A stretch of 64,000 nucleotides of DNA from Desulfuromonas sp. (GCA_021162745.1 JAGGYC010000032.1:21381-85380); one strand, 5' to 3'. Numbered from the stretch's first letter, positions 49,132 to 58,122 are shown. Made by a program: numbers and translations. Notes: a model not told the origin generated them from the letters alone.

Positions 49132-50241
49132 TTATTTCTTGTCACGCTTGAAAGGCAGGTGGATCGTGCAGCAGGTGCCTTGTCCTTGAATGCTCTCAAG
49201 GTGCAGTAATCCATCATGATCAGACACGATTTTCTGGCTGATCGCAAGCCCAAGTCCGCTCCCGAAATTTTTTGTGGTGTAGAATGGGGTGAATATATTT
49301 TTTAGAACGCTTTTGCTGATTCCGCAACCATTATCTGTAATTTTAATGACGACAAAAGGGGTTGGCCCCTGACCTGGTCGGGTCAGGTGGTGCTCAGTGT
49401 CGATGCGTGTTGAAATGGTGATTTTTCCGTCTGTGGTGGTGGCTTCGGCGGCATTTTTAATGATATTAAGAAACAGTCTCGTCAATAGGGTCTGGTCGCC
49501 GATGATCGGTGGGATTGTCGGGTCCAGTTGCAGGATGAAACGGGTATCCGTTGCATCAGGTGATTGTTTTTGCAGTAATACGATATCGGTGATCACTTTG
49601 GATAAGTTAACGTCGTTGAGTGCTTGTGGGCGTGGTGTGCTCAAGTCCATCAACTCATCGATGATCTCATTGATGCGATCCGTTTCCTTGATCATGACTG
49701 CGGTGTATTCGAGAAGATCCTGGCGCCCAGTGAGCTCCATAGCCAGAAGTTGGGCTGCGCCCTTGACCCCACCCAGCGGATTTTTGATCTCATGGGCAAG
49801 GCCGGCAGCAAGGGTGCCGAGCATGGCCAGTCGATCGACACGCTGAACATCCTGTTCAAGTTGCCGCAAATTCGAGGCGTCGTGCAGGATGAGAATTACC
49901 CCTTCTTGGTGGCCATTGTCGGTGAATAATGGCGATGCCGTTGCGCTGATAGGCAGCTCTGGGGCGTGTGGTCTGGACAGCTGAATCGTTTCTCGGTCAG
50001 AGATTGAACGTCCTTCGCTCATTGCAGTATGAATAAGGTAGAGCAATCCTTTTTGACCCTTGAAAATCGTCGTTATCGGTTGGTCTATGGCCTGCCGAAG
50101 TGATAATCCGGTTAACGTCTGGGCTGCTGGATTAAGCAGGACAATATGATTTGTCGAGTTAATGGCGATCACTGCTTCAGTGGTACTGGCAAGAATGTTT
50201 AACGCCAGTAGTGTCGGCGGAGAATGAAGTACTTCGGTCAT
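49132..50241 (-). CDS. ntrB: PAS-domain sensor histidine kinase, NtrB-like
   Basis: The 369-residue cytosolic kinase has an N-terminal PAS domain (LNILASTTEAVIAINSTNHI), HisKA with LAAGLAHEIKNPLGGVKGAA, and HATPase with N-box LFLNIIKNAAEAT and G-box GSGLGLAISQKIV. No membrane segment is visible, as expected for NtrB, which is controlled by PII. It overlaps dusB by 4 bases (ATGA) and precedes ntrC. Confidence 0.9.
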   Translation of the reverse strand: MTEVLHSPPTLLALNILASTTEAVIAINSTNHIVLLNPAAQTLTGLSLRQAIDQPITTIFKGQKGLLYLIHTAMSEGRSISDRETIQLSRPHAPELPISATASPLFTDNGHQEGVILILHDASNLRQLEQDVQRVDRLAMLGTLAAGLAHEIKNPLGGVKGAAQLLAMELTGRQDLLEYTAVMIKETDRINEIIDELMDLSTPRPQALNDVNLSKVITDIVLLQKQSPDATDTRFILQLDPTIPPIIGDQTLLTRLFLNIIKNAAEATTTDGKITISTRIDTEHHLTRPGQGPTPFVVIKITDNGCGISKSVLKNIFTPFYTTKNFGSGLGLAISQKIVSDHDGLLHLESIQGQGTCCTIHLPFKRDKK

Positions 50242-51218
50242 TTATCCCCCTGACGATTAAAAAAAGATGTAACACAGCCGAGCAAAGACTCCAGGTCTTG
50301 TGTTTGATTCACATCAGCACGGAATTCGCTGGCCCCTGTCATGCCGCGAGAGTACCAGCACAGATGTTTGCGCATATCCAGCACCGTTTTTCGTGAACCA
50401 AAGTGGTGGTGGTATAGCTTTATGTGGTTCAGGGCCGTAGCTAGACGTTGCTGTGGGGTCGGATGTTGCTCTGGCTGCCCCTGCTGCAGGCGAAGAATAT
50501 TGTCAATCAACCAGGGGTTTCCGTAGCCGCCACGGCCGATCATGATGCCATCGCAGCCTGTTCTATTTAACATGTCCAGGCCATCCTGCGCGGTATAGAT
50601 GTCACCACTGCCGATCACCGGTATGCCGATATGCTGTTTGAGCATGGCGAGGTGATCCCAGTTGGAGTGGCCACCGAAGCCCTGACAACGTGTGCGTGGG
50701 TGAAGGATGACAGCATCCGCCCCCTCAAGTTCACAGATGTGAGCAATCTCAAGGAAGTTGATCTGTTTAAGATTCCACCCCGAACGAATTTTAACCGTGA
50801 ACGGCAGGGTTGTGGCGCGCCGCATGGTTGCGACAATACGTGCGACTTTGGCTGGATCGCACAGCAAGGCACTTCCCGCTCCGGAGCGAATGACTTTCTT
50901 GACGGGGCAGCCCATGTTCAGGTCAATCAGTTCACCGAGTTCGCTGGCGATTTCCGTCGCCTGGCCGAGAACCTCAGGATCGTCGCCAAACAGTTGGACA
51001 CCGAATGGACGTTCAGTGCTGCTGCGGGTTAGGAGCTCCTGCGTTCGTTTACCGTCGCGGATCAAGCCATTGCTGCTGACCATTTCTGAATAGACCAAGG
51101 CAACACCGGATTGGACGCAAATCTGACGGTATGGGGAATTTGTAATTCCGGCCATTGGCGCGAGAACAATATTATTTTTAAGGGTAAGGGAACCGATTTT
51201 TAGAGGTTTAATGCTCAT
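50238..51218 (-). CDS. dusB: tRNA-dihydrouridine synthase (DusB/NifR3 family)
   Basis: DusB reduces uridines in the tRNA D loop using FMN. The 326-residue protein has the TIM-barrel blocks IVLAPMAGITNSPYR, the catalytic Cys in LNMGCPVKKVIRSGAGSALL and VIGSGDIYTAQDG. The nifR3-ntrB-ntrC order is classic in alphaproteobacteria, so this gene is the first of the nitrogen-regulation operon here. Confidence 0.93.
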   Translation of the reverse strand: MSIKPLKIGSLTLKNNIVLAPMAGITNSPYRQICVQSGVALVYSEMVSSNGLIRDGKRTQELLTRSSTERPFGVQLFGDDPEVLGQATEIASELGELIDLNMGCPVKKVIRSGAGSALLCDPAKVARIVATMRRATTLPFTVKIRSGWNLKQINFLEIAHICELEGADAVILHPRTRCQGFGGHSNWDHLAMLKQHIGIPVIGSGDIYTAQDGLDMLNRTGCDGIMIGRGGYGNPWLIDNILRLQQGQPEQHPTPQQRLATALNHIKLYHHHFGSRKTVLDMRKHLCWYSRGMTGASEFRADVNQTQDLESLLGCVTSFFNRQGDK

Positions 51219-51286
51219 TGTTTAGGCACTATAGCATGGCGTAAAAAAGCTGTGAATTGAAAATAACATCATCGTTCTCTGAATAC

Positions 51287-51294
51287 TGTATACA
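51287..51294. promoter_or_regulatory. TGTATACA palindrome upstream of citrate synthase
   Basis: A perfect 8-base palindrome in ATACTGTATACAAAA lies just before the candidate promoter at 51303. It resembles GntR-type operators, but no regulator is assigned. Confidence 0.3.
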
Positions 51295-51302
51295 AAAAGA
51301 CC

Positions 51303-51331
51303 TTGACGCTCTATGTTGGGTTTGTTAAAAC
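51303..51331 (+). promoter_or_regulatory. Candidate promoter of citrate synthase with nearby TTGAC-N4-TTCAA
   Basis: TTGACG (51303-51308), a 17-base spacer and TAAAAC (51326-51331). An imperfect FNR/CRP-like palindrome TTGACGGTGTTCAA lies at 51343-51356, at or just after the expected start of transcription, where binding would repress. A long leader of about 150 bases follows, including a hairpin GGTGGC/GGCCACC near 51434. Confidence 0.35.
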
Positions 51332-51486
51332 TTTAGACGAAATTGACGGTGTTCAACCGAAGCTGTCTGTTTTGTTAGATCCTTGGAGAGGATTGTCGGG
51401 GGACTCCCTGTCCGAGATTGTTATGTAGTCGGTTGGTGGCATATGGCCACCCAGTTTTCATTTCCATTTATAAAGGAGAGAGAAAA

Positions 51487-52797
51487 ATGTCAACATTGAA
51501 ACAAGTACTAGCGCAAAAGATTGATGCACATCGTCCTCGCACCGTTAAACTGATCAAGCAGTTCGGTGATGTTTCTTTGGGTGAAGTAACCATCTCCCAG
51601 TGTATTGGTGGTGCTCGTGGCGTTAAATGCCTGGTTACAGATATCTCTTATCTTGACCCTATGGAAGGTATCCGCTTCCGTGGCATGACCATTCCTGAGA
51701 CTTTTGCCGCTCTGCCTAAAGTCCCAGGTAGCGAGTATCCTTATGTTGAGGGTTTCTGGTATCTGTTGATGACCGGTGATGTTCCTACAATGGAGCAGAC
51801 TCTGGAAGTTGTTGAGGAGTGGAAAACTCTCTCAGTACTGCCTCAATATGTAATCGACGTGGTTCGTGCTATGCCTCGCGATTCTCATCCTATGGTTATG
51901 TTCTCTGCCGGTATCCTGGCAATGCAACGTGACTCTGTATTCTCAAACAACTATGCTGCTGGTAAGTTCAACAAGATGACTTGCTGGGAAGATATGCTTG
52001 ATGACTGTAACTTCCTGATGGCCAAACTGGCTCCTCTTGCAGCTTACATCTATCGCATGAAGTACAAAGCAGATGTTCATATTGCTCCTGATCCTAGCCT
52101 GGACATGGGCGGGAACTTCGCTCACATGATCGGTCAGTGCGAAGAGTACAAGGATGTTGCACGTATGTACTTCATCCTCCACTCTGACCATGAGTCTGGT
52201 AACGTTTCTGCTCATACCACTCACTTGGTTGCTTCTGCTCTGTCGGACATCTTCTACTCCTATTCAGCTGGTATCAACGGCTTGGCTGGTCCTCTGCACG
52301 GTTTGGCGAACGAAGAAGTTCTTCGCTGGACTCAAAACTTCATGCAGCAGCTTGGTGGCGAAGTTCCAACCAAAGAAGGTCTCAAAGAAGCTCTGTGGGC
52401 TACACTCAACAGCGGTCAGGTTATCCCTGGTTACGGTCATGCGGTTCTGCGTAAGACTGACCCACGTTACACTTCTCAGCGTGAGTTCTGCCTGAAAACA
52501 GAGGGCTTGAAAGATTATCCTCTGTTCCAACTGGTTTCCATGATCTATGAGACTGCTCCTGATGTACTGCTCGAGCAAGGTAAGGCGAAGAACCCTTGGC
52601 CTAACGTTGACGCACAGTCCGGTGTTATCCAGTGGTTCTATGGTCTCACTGAGTATGAGTACTACACAGTTCTGTTCGGTGTAGGTCGTGCTCTGGGTTG
52701 CCTGCCTAACGTTACATGGGACCGTGCTCTCGGTTACGCAATCGAGCGTCCTAAGTCTGTTACCACTGCAATGCTTGAAAAAGCAGCTGGTATCTAA
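51487..52797 (+). CDS. gltA: Citrate synthase, mitochondrial-like type
   Basis: This 436-residue enzyme condenses oxaloacetate and acetyl-CoA at the entry of the TCA cycle, central to acetate oxidation. Its sequence follows the eukaryotic mitochondrial enzyme rather than the E. coli type: GIRFRGMTIPE, HSDHESGNVSAHTTHLV, LAGPLHGLANEEVL with the catalytic His, PGYGHAVLRKTDPRYT and AKNPWPNVDAQSGV. Eukaryote-like citrate synthase is known from Geobacter. Codons are strongly biased (CTG, GTT, CGT), which fits high expression. AAAGGAGAGAG precedes ATG 51487; the frame extends to 51418 without support. Confidence 0.95.
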   Translation: MSTLKQVLAQKIDAHRPRTVKLIKQFGDVSLGEVTISQCIGGARGVKCLVTDISYLDPMEGIRFRGMTIPETFAALPKVPGSEYPYVEGFWYLLMTGDVPTMEQTLEVVEEWKTLSVLPQYVIDVVRAMPRDSHPMVMFSAGILAMQRDSVFSNNYAAGKFNKMTCWEDMLDDCNFLMAKLAPLAAYIYRMKYKADVHIAPDPSLDMGGNFAHMIGQCEEYKDVARMYFILHSDHESGNVSAHTTHLVASALSDIFYSYSAGINGLAGPLHGLANEEVLRWTQNFMQQLGGEVPTKEGLKEALWATLNSGQVIPGYGHAVLRKTDPRYTSQREFCLKTEGLKDYPLFQLVSMIYETAPDVLLEQGKAKNPWPNVDAQSGVIQWFYGLTEYEYYTVLFGVGRALGCLPNVTWDRALGYAIERPKSVTTAMLEKAAGI

Positions 52798-52831
52798 GCA
52801 AAGAATACATCTTATTTATTTGAGATTTTAT

Positions 52832-52860
52832 GGGGTGCCCTCTGGGCACCCCTTTTTTTG
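52832..52860 (+). terminator. Intrinsic terminator after citrate synthase
   Basis: A perfect 9-base stem GGGGTGCCC/GGGCACCCC with loop TCT is followed by seven T. Confidence 0.93.
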
Positions 52861-52880
52861 TTCAAAGTAAGCAGTGAATA

Positions 52881-52909
52881 TTGACAGGGTACGCCATTCT
52901 GGTTAACGT
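52881..52909 (+). promoter_or_regulatory. Promoter of an orphan short transcript
   Basis: A perfect TTGACA (52881-52886) is followed after 17 bases by TAACGT (52904-52909). The -10 lies inside the first of two similar 15-base palindromic boxes (52901-52915 and 52932-52946). With the terminator ending near 53003 this predicts an RNA of roughly 90 bases. Confidence 0.4.
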
Positions 52910-52946
52910 GTTACCAAAAGTAAACATCTACGGTAACCATGTTGCC
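52901..52946. promoter_or_regulatory. Two related palindromic 15-mers, candidate operators
   Basis: GGTTAACGTGTTACC (52901-52915) and GGTAACCATGTTGCC (52932-52946) agree at 10 of 15 positions and share the form GGTWAMC-GTTRCC. Their starts are 31 bases apart, about three helix turns, so a regulator could bind both on one face. The first covers the putative -10. Confidence 0.4.
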
Positions 52947-52970
52947 ATAAAATAATATCATAGACATTAT

Positions 52971-53003
52971 AAAGGGGAATCCGTTTTCGGATTCCCCTTT
53001 TTG
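52971..53003 (+). terminator. Second intrinsic terminator in the citrate synthase-porin gap
   Basis: A perfect 13-base stem AAAGGGGAATCCG/CGGATTCCCCTTT with loop TTTT and a trailing T run. No coding gene ends here: the citrate synthase terminator is 120 bases upstream. It therefore ends an unannotated RNA or acts as an attenuator for the porin gene. Confidence 0.85.
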
Positions 53004-53193
53004 TTTCAGTTGGTTAAGCAAAGTTCCAACTGTTTGGCATATTCATTGAAAAACATAACAATGACTGTGCAAACGCCCAGCTGACGACTATCTGTTTCAA
53101 GATGCCTGAACTTGAACACTTGGAATATTGCGGTAAACTGAAAAACGGTTGTGTTTCTTATCAATAGGATTTTTATCGCAGGGAGAATGGCAA

Positions 53194-54429
53194 ATGAATT
53201 CACTGTTACGCATTGTTGTTGCAACCGGACTATTGTTGGTAAGCTGGTTTTCTGTGGCCGGGGCATCAGCATTGGATGATTTTACGACGGCGTTAAAGTC
53301 AGGAACTCCTGATGTTGATGTATTAGCAAGTTATGAATATAAGAATCGGGATGACGCAACAAGCCCCGGTAAACAATTTAGTTTACGCACCCGCATCGGT
53401 TATCGCACCGGAACATTTTTTGATACTGAACTGTATGCTCAGTTTCATAATCTGACCAATGTCATGGAGCAGTTCCGTCATCAGGATGGTGGTGATGCGG
53501 ATCGTGATCTGATTGCCGATCCGGATGGCAATCGCCTCTATAAAGCATTTCTTGACTATAAGGGGATCCCCGACACCCTGATCCGTGTTGGTCGTCAGGA
53601 GGTTATTCTTGATGATGCCCGTCTGCTGGGGAATATCGGCTGGCGCTTGAACGGTCAGTCTTTCGACGCCGTTTCCGTGACAAATACCTCCATCAAGTAT
53701 CTTAAGATTTATGCTGCTTATGCAAATCAGGTCAATACCATTTTTTTAACACATGTCGACCTGGACCATTTCTATCTGTTTAACGCAAAGTATGCTCCGC
53801 TCAAGAATCACAGTATCTCTGTCTATACCTATCTGCTCGATACTGAGAGTTCAGCGGATTCGGCTCGTGATTCAGCGACCTATGGTTTCCGTTTCGTTGG
53901 TAATCCAGCTCCCTGCAACTACACCATAGATTACAGCCACCAGTCCGATTTTGCCGACGGTGAAAATCATGACGCTGATATGTTTAATGCCGTTGTGGCG
54001 ATGCAGATCTCCAAGGTGAACCTCGGTGCCGGCTACTCGTACATCTCAGGCCAGAATGGTGATGATCGTCCTTTTGATACCCTGTTCAGTACCGCGCACA
54101 AGTTCAACGGTTTTGCCGATCTTTTCCTGGCGACCAACGGTGGTGGATTGACCGGTGGACTGCAGGATTATTATTTCAACGCGACGACCAAGGCTTTTGG
54201 GGTCAAGATTGTCGCCGTCTATCACTACTTTGACACCGTAGAGGATGATGGTTTCGATGGCAGCTATGGTGATGAGATCGACCTGGTGCTGATTAAGTCC
54301 ATCAATAAGAATCTTAAATTGCTCGTCAAGTATGCCAATTTTATGCAGGACGATGATTCCGCCAACGGCTTTGCCAGCCCAACTGTTGATACGGAAATTC
54401 TGACCGCACGTCTGCAATACACGTTCTAG
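53194..54429 (+). CDS. Outer-membrane porin (alginate-export-like beta barrel)
   Basis: The 411-residue protein has a signal peptide (LLRIVVATGLLLVSWFSVAGASA) and amphipathic beta strands with aromatic turns through to a C-terminal Phe (RLQYTF), the mark of an outer-membrane barrel. YKAFLDYKGIPDTLIRVGRQ and DDARLLGNIGWRLNGQSFDA match the Alginate_exp-type porin family. AGGGAGA precedes ATG 53194. It sits 98 bases before the cytochrome pair, so it may supply substrate such as nitrite to the periplasm, an inference from position only. Confidence 0.75.
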   Translation: MNSLLRIVVATGLLLVSWFSVAGASALDDFTTALKSGTPDVDVLASYEYKNRDDATSPGKQFSLRTRIGYRTGTFFDTELYAQFHNLTNVMEQFRHQDGGDADRDLIADPDGNRLYKAFLDYKGIPDTLIRVGRQEVILDDARLLGNIGWRLNGQSFDAVSVTNTSIKYLKIYAAYANQVNTIFLTHVDLDHFYLFNAKYAPLKNHSISVYTYLLDTESSADSARDSATYGFRFVGNPAPCNYTIDYSHQSDFADGENHDADMFNAVVAMQISKVNLGAGYSYISGQNGDDRPFDTLFSTAHKFNGFADLFLATNGGGLTGGLQDYYFNATTKAFGVKIVAVYHYFDTVEDDGFDGSYGDEIDLVLIKSINKNLKLLVKYANFMQDDDSANGFASPTVDTEILTARLQYTF

Positions 54430-54526
54430 GAGACTGTCGGGTTTGCGGAAGATTCTTGTAAGTCCGACTGACTCCTGGACTCAAAGGGTTTTTTATTAAC
54501 TGCTATTAGAAGGGGGAGGTGATCGA

Positions 54527-55093
54527 ATGTCGAGTAGAGGGACACCAAGGACGTCCAGTTCAAGAAAGATTTGGATTTTCGGAGCGATTTTTGGCGTGTT
54601 TTGTGCGCTGGTTGTCGTACTGGCCTCGGGGTTTATGGTTGAAACGACAAACACCGATGAGTTTTGCGCCAGTTGCCATGTGATGAAACCGTTCCGGTCC
54701 GCATGGAAGGATGCTGTTCATGGTGGCAAAAACCGTCAGGGATTTACTGCCCAGTGTGTGGATTGTCACTTGCCCCATGGTAACTTCGTCGAATATCTGG
54801 TCACCAAAGCGATTACCGGCACCGGTGATGTTATTCACAATCTGACCATCGATGGCGAAACCTTTGATTGGGCAGCCAATACTGAGGCCAACCGTCAAGA
54901 TTTCACCTATGACAGTGCCTGTCGTCATTGCCACTCTAATTTGACCGGCCCGGGACTGCCTACTGGTGGATTGCTGGCACACCGAGCTTACTTACGCGGA
55001 GAAGCGCATAAGATGTGTACTGATTGTCATTCCCGTGTCGGTCACAAGGATATGCTTCAAACCGTCGAAGAATTCTATAAAAGACAGAAATAA
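54527..55093 (+). CDS. NapC/NrfH-type tetraheme cytochrome c (quinol dehydrogenase)
   Basis: The 188-residue protein is anchored by one N-terminal helix (IWIFGAIFGVFCALVVVLAS) and carries four CxxCH sites at C47, C77, C132 and C164. Heme 1 is followed by Met53 (CASCHVMKP), the unusual axial ligand pattern of NrfH-type quinol dehydrogenases. Such proteins pass electrons from menaquinol to a periplasmic reductase, here probably the octaheme protein encoded 24 bases downstream. AGGGGGAGG lies upstream of the ATG. Confidence 0.9.
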   Translation: MSSRGTPRTSSSRKIWIFGAIFGVFCALVVVLASGFMVETTNTDEFCASCHVMKPFRSAWKDAVHGGKNRQGFTAQCVDCHLPHGNFVEYLVTKAITGTGDVIHNLTIDGETFDWAANTEANRQDFTYDSACRHCHSNLTGPGLPTGGLLAHRAYLRGEAHKMCTDCHSRVGHKDMLQTVEEFYKRQK

Positions 55094-55117
55094 GCACTTT
55101 AAACTCAGGAGGTTAAT

Positions 55118-56473
55118 GTGGAAAAGTTTTATGGCAAAGTTGGATTGATCAGCGCTGTATTGCTGCTGATATGGACGGGGTTGGTTTGCGCTGAAACCCC
55201 TAATCTTGCCCCACGTAAAATTGAGATCAAGCGTGGTTATACAGCCGAAGCCGCTAAATGTATCGAGTGTCATGCCGAAAAAACACCCGGTATCATCGAA
55301 GACTGGAAGCTAGGCAAAATGGGTCACTCCGGTGTCTCCTGTTATGATTGTCATGTTGTCGAAAAAGATTCACCGATGGCTGGCCAGTGCTCAGGTCTCA
55401 AGGGCGGTAAACTGTTCATTTCGCCCATGGTGTCCTCAAAGACCTGCGAGCGTTGCCATCCGACAGAAGTGGCTGAGTTCCAAAAGAGTGCCCACGCCGA
55501 TTTGGCGCGCAAGGCCATTTATGACGAGACGAAAGCCGGTGGCAAGCTGGTAGCGTTGCAGTTGGTGCATGAAGGTGCAGGCTTCCTCGGCACCGAAAAA
55601 GGTTCAGCCATTAACGAAGCATCGCGTAAATCGGGTTGCATTGTCTGTCACGGCTCAGAAGTTGAAGTTGGCCCTGATAGCAAACCGATCAACAGTACTT
55701 GGCCTGCTGGTGTCGGCACCAAGTATCCTGACGGTTCCGTCGGTACCTGTACTGTCTGTCATACCCGTCACCAGTTCTCTGTGGCTGAAGCACGTAAGCC
55801 TGAAGCCTGTGCCAGTTGTCACCTTGGTCCCGATCATCCCGATATCGAGATCTACCTTGAGTCCAAGCATGGTCAGCGTTATCTGACTGAAGGGGAAGAG
55901 TGGGAATGGGACAGCGCGCCCGGTGCCTGGCAACCCGGCGATTATAATGCACCGACCTGTGCCGTATGTCACATGAGTGGCATCGGTGAACTGGAAACCA
56001 CCCACAACGTCAATGAACGTCTCAAGTGGGATCTGATGCACAAGCGCAGTGAATTGCGCAGTGGCATCCACGGTGACGCAGCCAAGGGCGACAAGCGGAT
56101 GCGTGCGGTTTGTATCAACTGCCATTCCACCAGCCACACCGACAATGTGCGTGCCATGCTGGATAACTCCGTGGCTCTGTATAACACCTATTGGGATGGC
56201 GCCGTGAAGATGAAGAAAGAGCTTGCCGACAAGGGGCTGCTCAAGAAAGATGCTTGGCGTGACGGCTTCCAGGAATTGATGTACTACCTGTGGCATCATT
56301 GCGGTCGCCGTGCCCGTCAGGGCAGTGCCATGAATGGTCCTGACTATGCCCACTGGCATGGATTCTTCCAGGTATTCCAGGTCTATAAAGATATGCAGGA
56401 TATCTATGAGTATCGGATCAAGAACAATAAGATTGAAGAACTCAGTACAGTTATGAGTACTGGTCCGATCTAG
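55118..56473 (+). CDS. Octaheme hydroxylamine-oxidoreductase-like cytochrome c
   Basis: The 451-residue secreted protein has a signal peptide ([17 protein letters not shown]) and eight CxxCH motifs at C48, C75, C110, C174, C211, C231, C281 and C332. After heme 6 the segment [11 protein letters not shown] carries an Asp-His pair that matches the HAO catalytic pocket, and after heme 8 comes the HAO-type block [15 protein letters not shown] then [11 protein letters not shown]. In epsilonproteobacteria an equivalent pair with a NapC-type partner reduces nitrite or hydroxylamine to ammonium; ammonia oxidisers use HAO oxidatively. Pairing with a quinol dehydrogenase favours the reductive role here. 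Whether Tyr410 is the heme-crosslinking Tyr needs an alignment. Confidence 0.87.
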   Translation: MEKFYGKVGLISAVLLLIWTGLVCAETPNLAPRKIEIKRGYTAEAAKCIECHAEKTPGIIEDWKLGKMGHSGVSCYDCHVVEKDSPMAGQCSGLKGGKLFISPMVSSKTCERCHPTEVAEFQKSAHADLARKAIYDETKAGGKLVALQLVHEGAGFLGTEKGSAINEASRKSGCIVCHGSEVEVGPDSKPINSTWPAGVGTKYPDGSVGTCTVCHTRHQFSVAEARKPEACASCHLGPDHPDIEIYLESKHGQRYLTEGEEWEWDSAPGAWQPGDYNAPTCAVCHMSGIGELETTHNVNERLKWDLMHKRSELRSGIHGDAAKGDKRMRAVCINCHSTSHTDNVRAMLDNSVALYNTYWDGAVKMKKELADKGLLKKDAWRDGFQELMYYLWHHCGRRARQGSAMNGPDYAHWHGFFQVFQVYKDMQDIYEYRIKNNKIEELSTVMSTGPI

Positions 56474-56481
56474 AAAACCAA

Positions 56482-56511
56482 CAGGGGGTGCGAAGAAATT
56501 CGCACCCCCTG
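56482..56511 (+). terminator. Hairpin terminator after the octaheme cytochrome gene
   Basis: A perfect 13-base stem CAGGGGGTGCGAA/TTCGCACCCCCTG around a 4-base loop. The following bases (CTTCATCT) are only moderately T-rich. Confidence 0.75.
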
Positions 56512-56686
56512 CTTCATCTCGCCCACCCAGTTATATCTGTTCGATCAACCAATTCTCCTCCATTTCATTAGTGTCTAGAAGATGAGTGTTCTGTACCGGC
56601 TTTATTTATTGGCCATTGCGGTTGATTTTTCGTTACAATCCGTAAAGTCTGATATTTCATCATTCTGCGGTACGAAAGGATAGCTC

Positions 56687-56866
56687 ATGTTTGGACTTGG
56701 TTCTCAGGAACTTATGATTATTCTGGTGATTGTAGTGGTCTTGTTTGGCGCCAAACGATTGCCTCAGCTTGGTTCCGGTCTCGGCAAAGGGATCAAAAAT
56801 TTTAAAAAAGGGATGAGTCAGGAAAAGAATGACAAAATCGAGGATTCAAACGATAAAGAGGACTGA
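56687..56866 (+). CDS. tatA: Twin-arginine translocase TatA/TatE
   Basis: This 59-residue protein starts at ATG 56687 with GAAAGGA upstream. It has the TatA layout: a short N-terminus (MFGLGSQE), one membrane helix ([14 protein letters not shown]), the hinge KRLPQLG, and an amphipathic helix ([14 protein letters not shown]) with an acidic tail. TatA oligomers form the pore for folded proteins. A second TatA/B gene and tatC follow. Confidence 0.92.
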   Translation: MFGLGSQELMIILVIVVVLFGAKRLPQLGSGLGKGIKNFKKGMSQEKNDKIEDSNDKED

Positions 56867-56944
56867 TACGTTTTTACCTGTTGCTCCTGATGCGTTGTGA
56901 CGTGTCACTGCTTGCTGTCTCTCATTTGATGTTGTGGAGGATCC

Positions 56945-57286
56945 ATGTTTGGCATCGGAATGCCTGAATTACTTGTCATTTTAGTCATTGCAATTATTTT
57001 TATCGGCCCAGGGAAATTACCCGATGTTGCCCGTTCTTTGGGGCGCGGCATGCGCGAATTTCGTCGTGCCAGCGAGGAGTTGAAAAATACCATCAACCTT
57101 GAGGCACAGGATGTCACCTCCGAACAGCAAGCGGCGACTTATGCCCAGCAAAGTGGCGAAGCAGAGGCGGTGGCAACCGCTGACGAACTTAGTGAACCCG
57201 AAGTGGTTGAGGCGTTTGATGATGCCTATGTGACGCCGTTGGATGAGAAAAAAACGCCGTTACCCGATGAGTCTGTTCATGACTGA
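56945..57286 (+). CDS. tatB: Sec-independent translocase TatB-like protein
   Basis: The 113-residue protein has [35 protein letters not shown]: helix, Gly-Pro hinge and amphipathic helix, then a long acidic tail ([20 protein letters not shown]). Length and Glu near residue 8 favour TatB over TatA, though the two are hard to tell apart in this group. GTGGAGG precedes ATG. Its last codons overlap tatC. Confidence 0.85.
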   Translation: MFGIGMPELLVILVIAIIFIGPGKLPDVARSLGRGMREFRRASEELKNTINLEAQDVTSEQQAATYAQQSGEAEAVATADELSEPEVVEAFDDAYVTPLDEKKTPLPDESVHD

Positions 57287-58022
57287 TCAGGAACAGCCCT
57301 TTTCCAGCCATCTACAGGAGTTACGGCGGCGACTGATTGTCGGTGTTTTCGCCTGGCTGGTCGGTTTTGCCGTCTGCTACAATTACGCCGAGCTGTTGTT
57401 CCAGTTTGTTGCCGAGCCGGTGCGTCAGGCGTTGCCCGAAGGCAGTTCTCTGGTATTTATCTACGCCACAGAACCGTTTTTCACCTACCTGAAAGTGGCG
57501 GCGGTGGCCGGTCTGCTGGTGGCCCTGCCGGTGCTGTTGTGGCAGCTGTGGATGTTTGTCGCTCCGGCCCTCTATCCCGGTGAAAAACGTCTGGCCGTCC
57601 CTTTTGTGTTGTGCAGCTGTCTGTGCTTTGCCGCAGGCACCTACTTTGGTTTTACCTTTGTTTTTCCGGTGATCTTCACCTTTTTGATCAATTACGGCAT
57701 CGGTATGGGTGAGGTGAAGGCGATGCTGTCCATGGGCGGTTACCTGACCATGTCCAGCCATCTGTTGCTGGCGTTTGGTCTGGTGTTCGAGTTGCCGATT
57801 GCCCTCTTCTTTCTCGCCCGACTGGGAATTGTCGATTACCATTGGTTGGCGCGTAACCGCCGTTATGCTTTTCTGGTCGCTTTTATTGTCGGTGCCATGT
57901 TGACTCCGCCTGACCTGTTTTCGCAGGTTTCCATTGCGCTGCCGTTTATTGTGCTCTATGAAGTTGGGGTATGGGTAGCGCGTTTCTTCGGCAAGAAAAA
58001 GACAGCTGAGCCAACAGAGTAA
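57279..58022 (+). CDS. tatC: Twin-arginine translocase subunit TatC
   Basis: TatC is the multi-pass receptor for twin-arginine signal peptides. Six membrane helices and the N-terminal [16 protein letters not shown], the FxxYLK-type [12 protein letters not shown] and LVFELPI are visible. I chose ATG 57279 (MTDQEQPF), which overlaps the tatB stop; ATG 57267 (MSLF) is an alternative. The Tat system here could export cofactor-bearing periplasmic redox enzymes. A terminator follows. Confidence 0.93.
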   Translation: MTDQEQPFSSHLQELRRRLIVGVFAWLVGFAVCYNYAELLFQFVAEPVRQALPEGSSLVFIYATEPFFTYLKVAAVAGLLVALPVLLWQLWMFVAPALYPGEKRLAVPFVLCSCLCFAAGTYFGFTFVFPVIFTFLINYGIGMGEVKAMLSMGGYLTMSSHLLLAFGLVFELPIALFFLARLGIVDYHWLARNRRYAFLVAFIVGAMLTPPDLFSQVSIALPFIVLYEVGVWVARFFGKKKTAEPTE

Positions 58023-58046
58023 CTCGCTGAAATCTTATATATTGAA

Positions 58047-58080
58047 CAGGCCCGTCAAGACAAATTGGCGGGCCTGCTTT
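58047..58080 (+). terminator. Intrinsic terminator after tatC
   Basis: CAGGCCCGTCAA pairs with TTGGCGGGCCTG (one G:U) around GACAAA, followed by CTTTGTT. Confidence 0.8.
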
Positions 58081-58108
58081 GTTGACGGCAGGGGCAAAAC
58101 CGCAATTA

Positions 58109-58122
58109 TTGATGTAGATCAA
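58109..58122. promoter_or_regulatory. Perfect FNR/DNR-type operator TTGAT-N4-ATCAA
   Basis: TTGATGTAGATCAA is an exact match to the palindromic consensus of FNR, and of the NO-responsive DNR/NnrR regulators. It lies 52 bases before the ATG of the next gene, a plausible activating position. No regulator gene is visible in the window. Confidence 0.65.

Noticed and set aside
47656-51218. ntrB-ntrC as an unrelated acetate-type two-component system
   Set aside because: The dusB-ntrB-ntrC order, the cytosolic PAS kinase and the GAFTGA regulator fit the nitrogen system better.
56897-56908. GTGACGTGTCAC between tatA and tatB as a CRP site
   Set aside because: The half-site spacing is too short for CRP, and the location inside the tat operon is unlikely.
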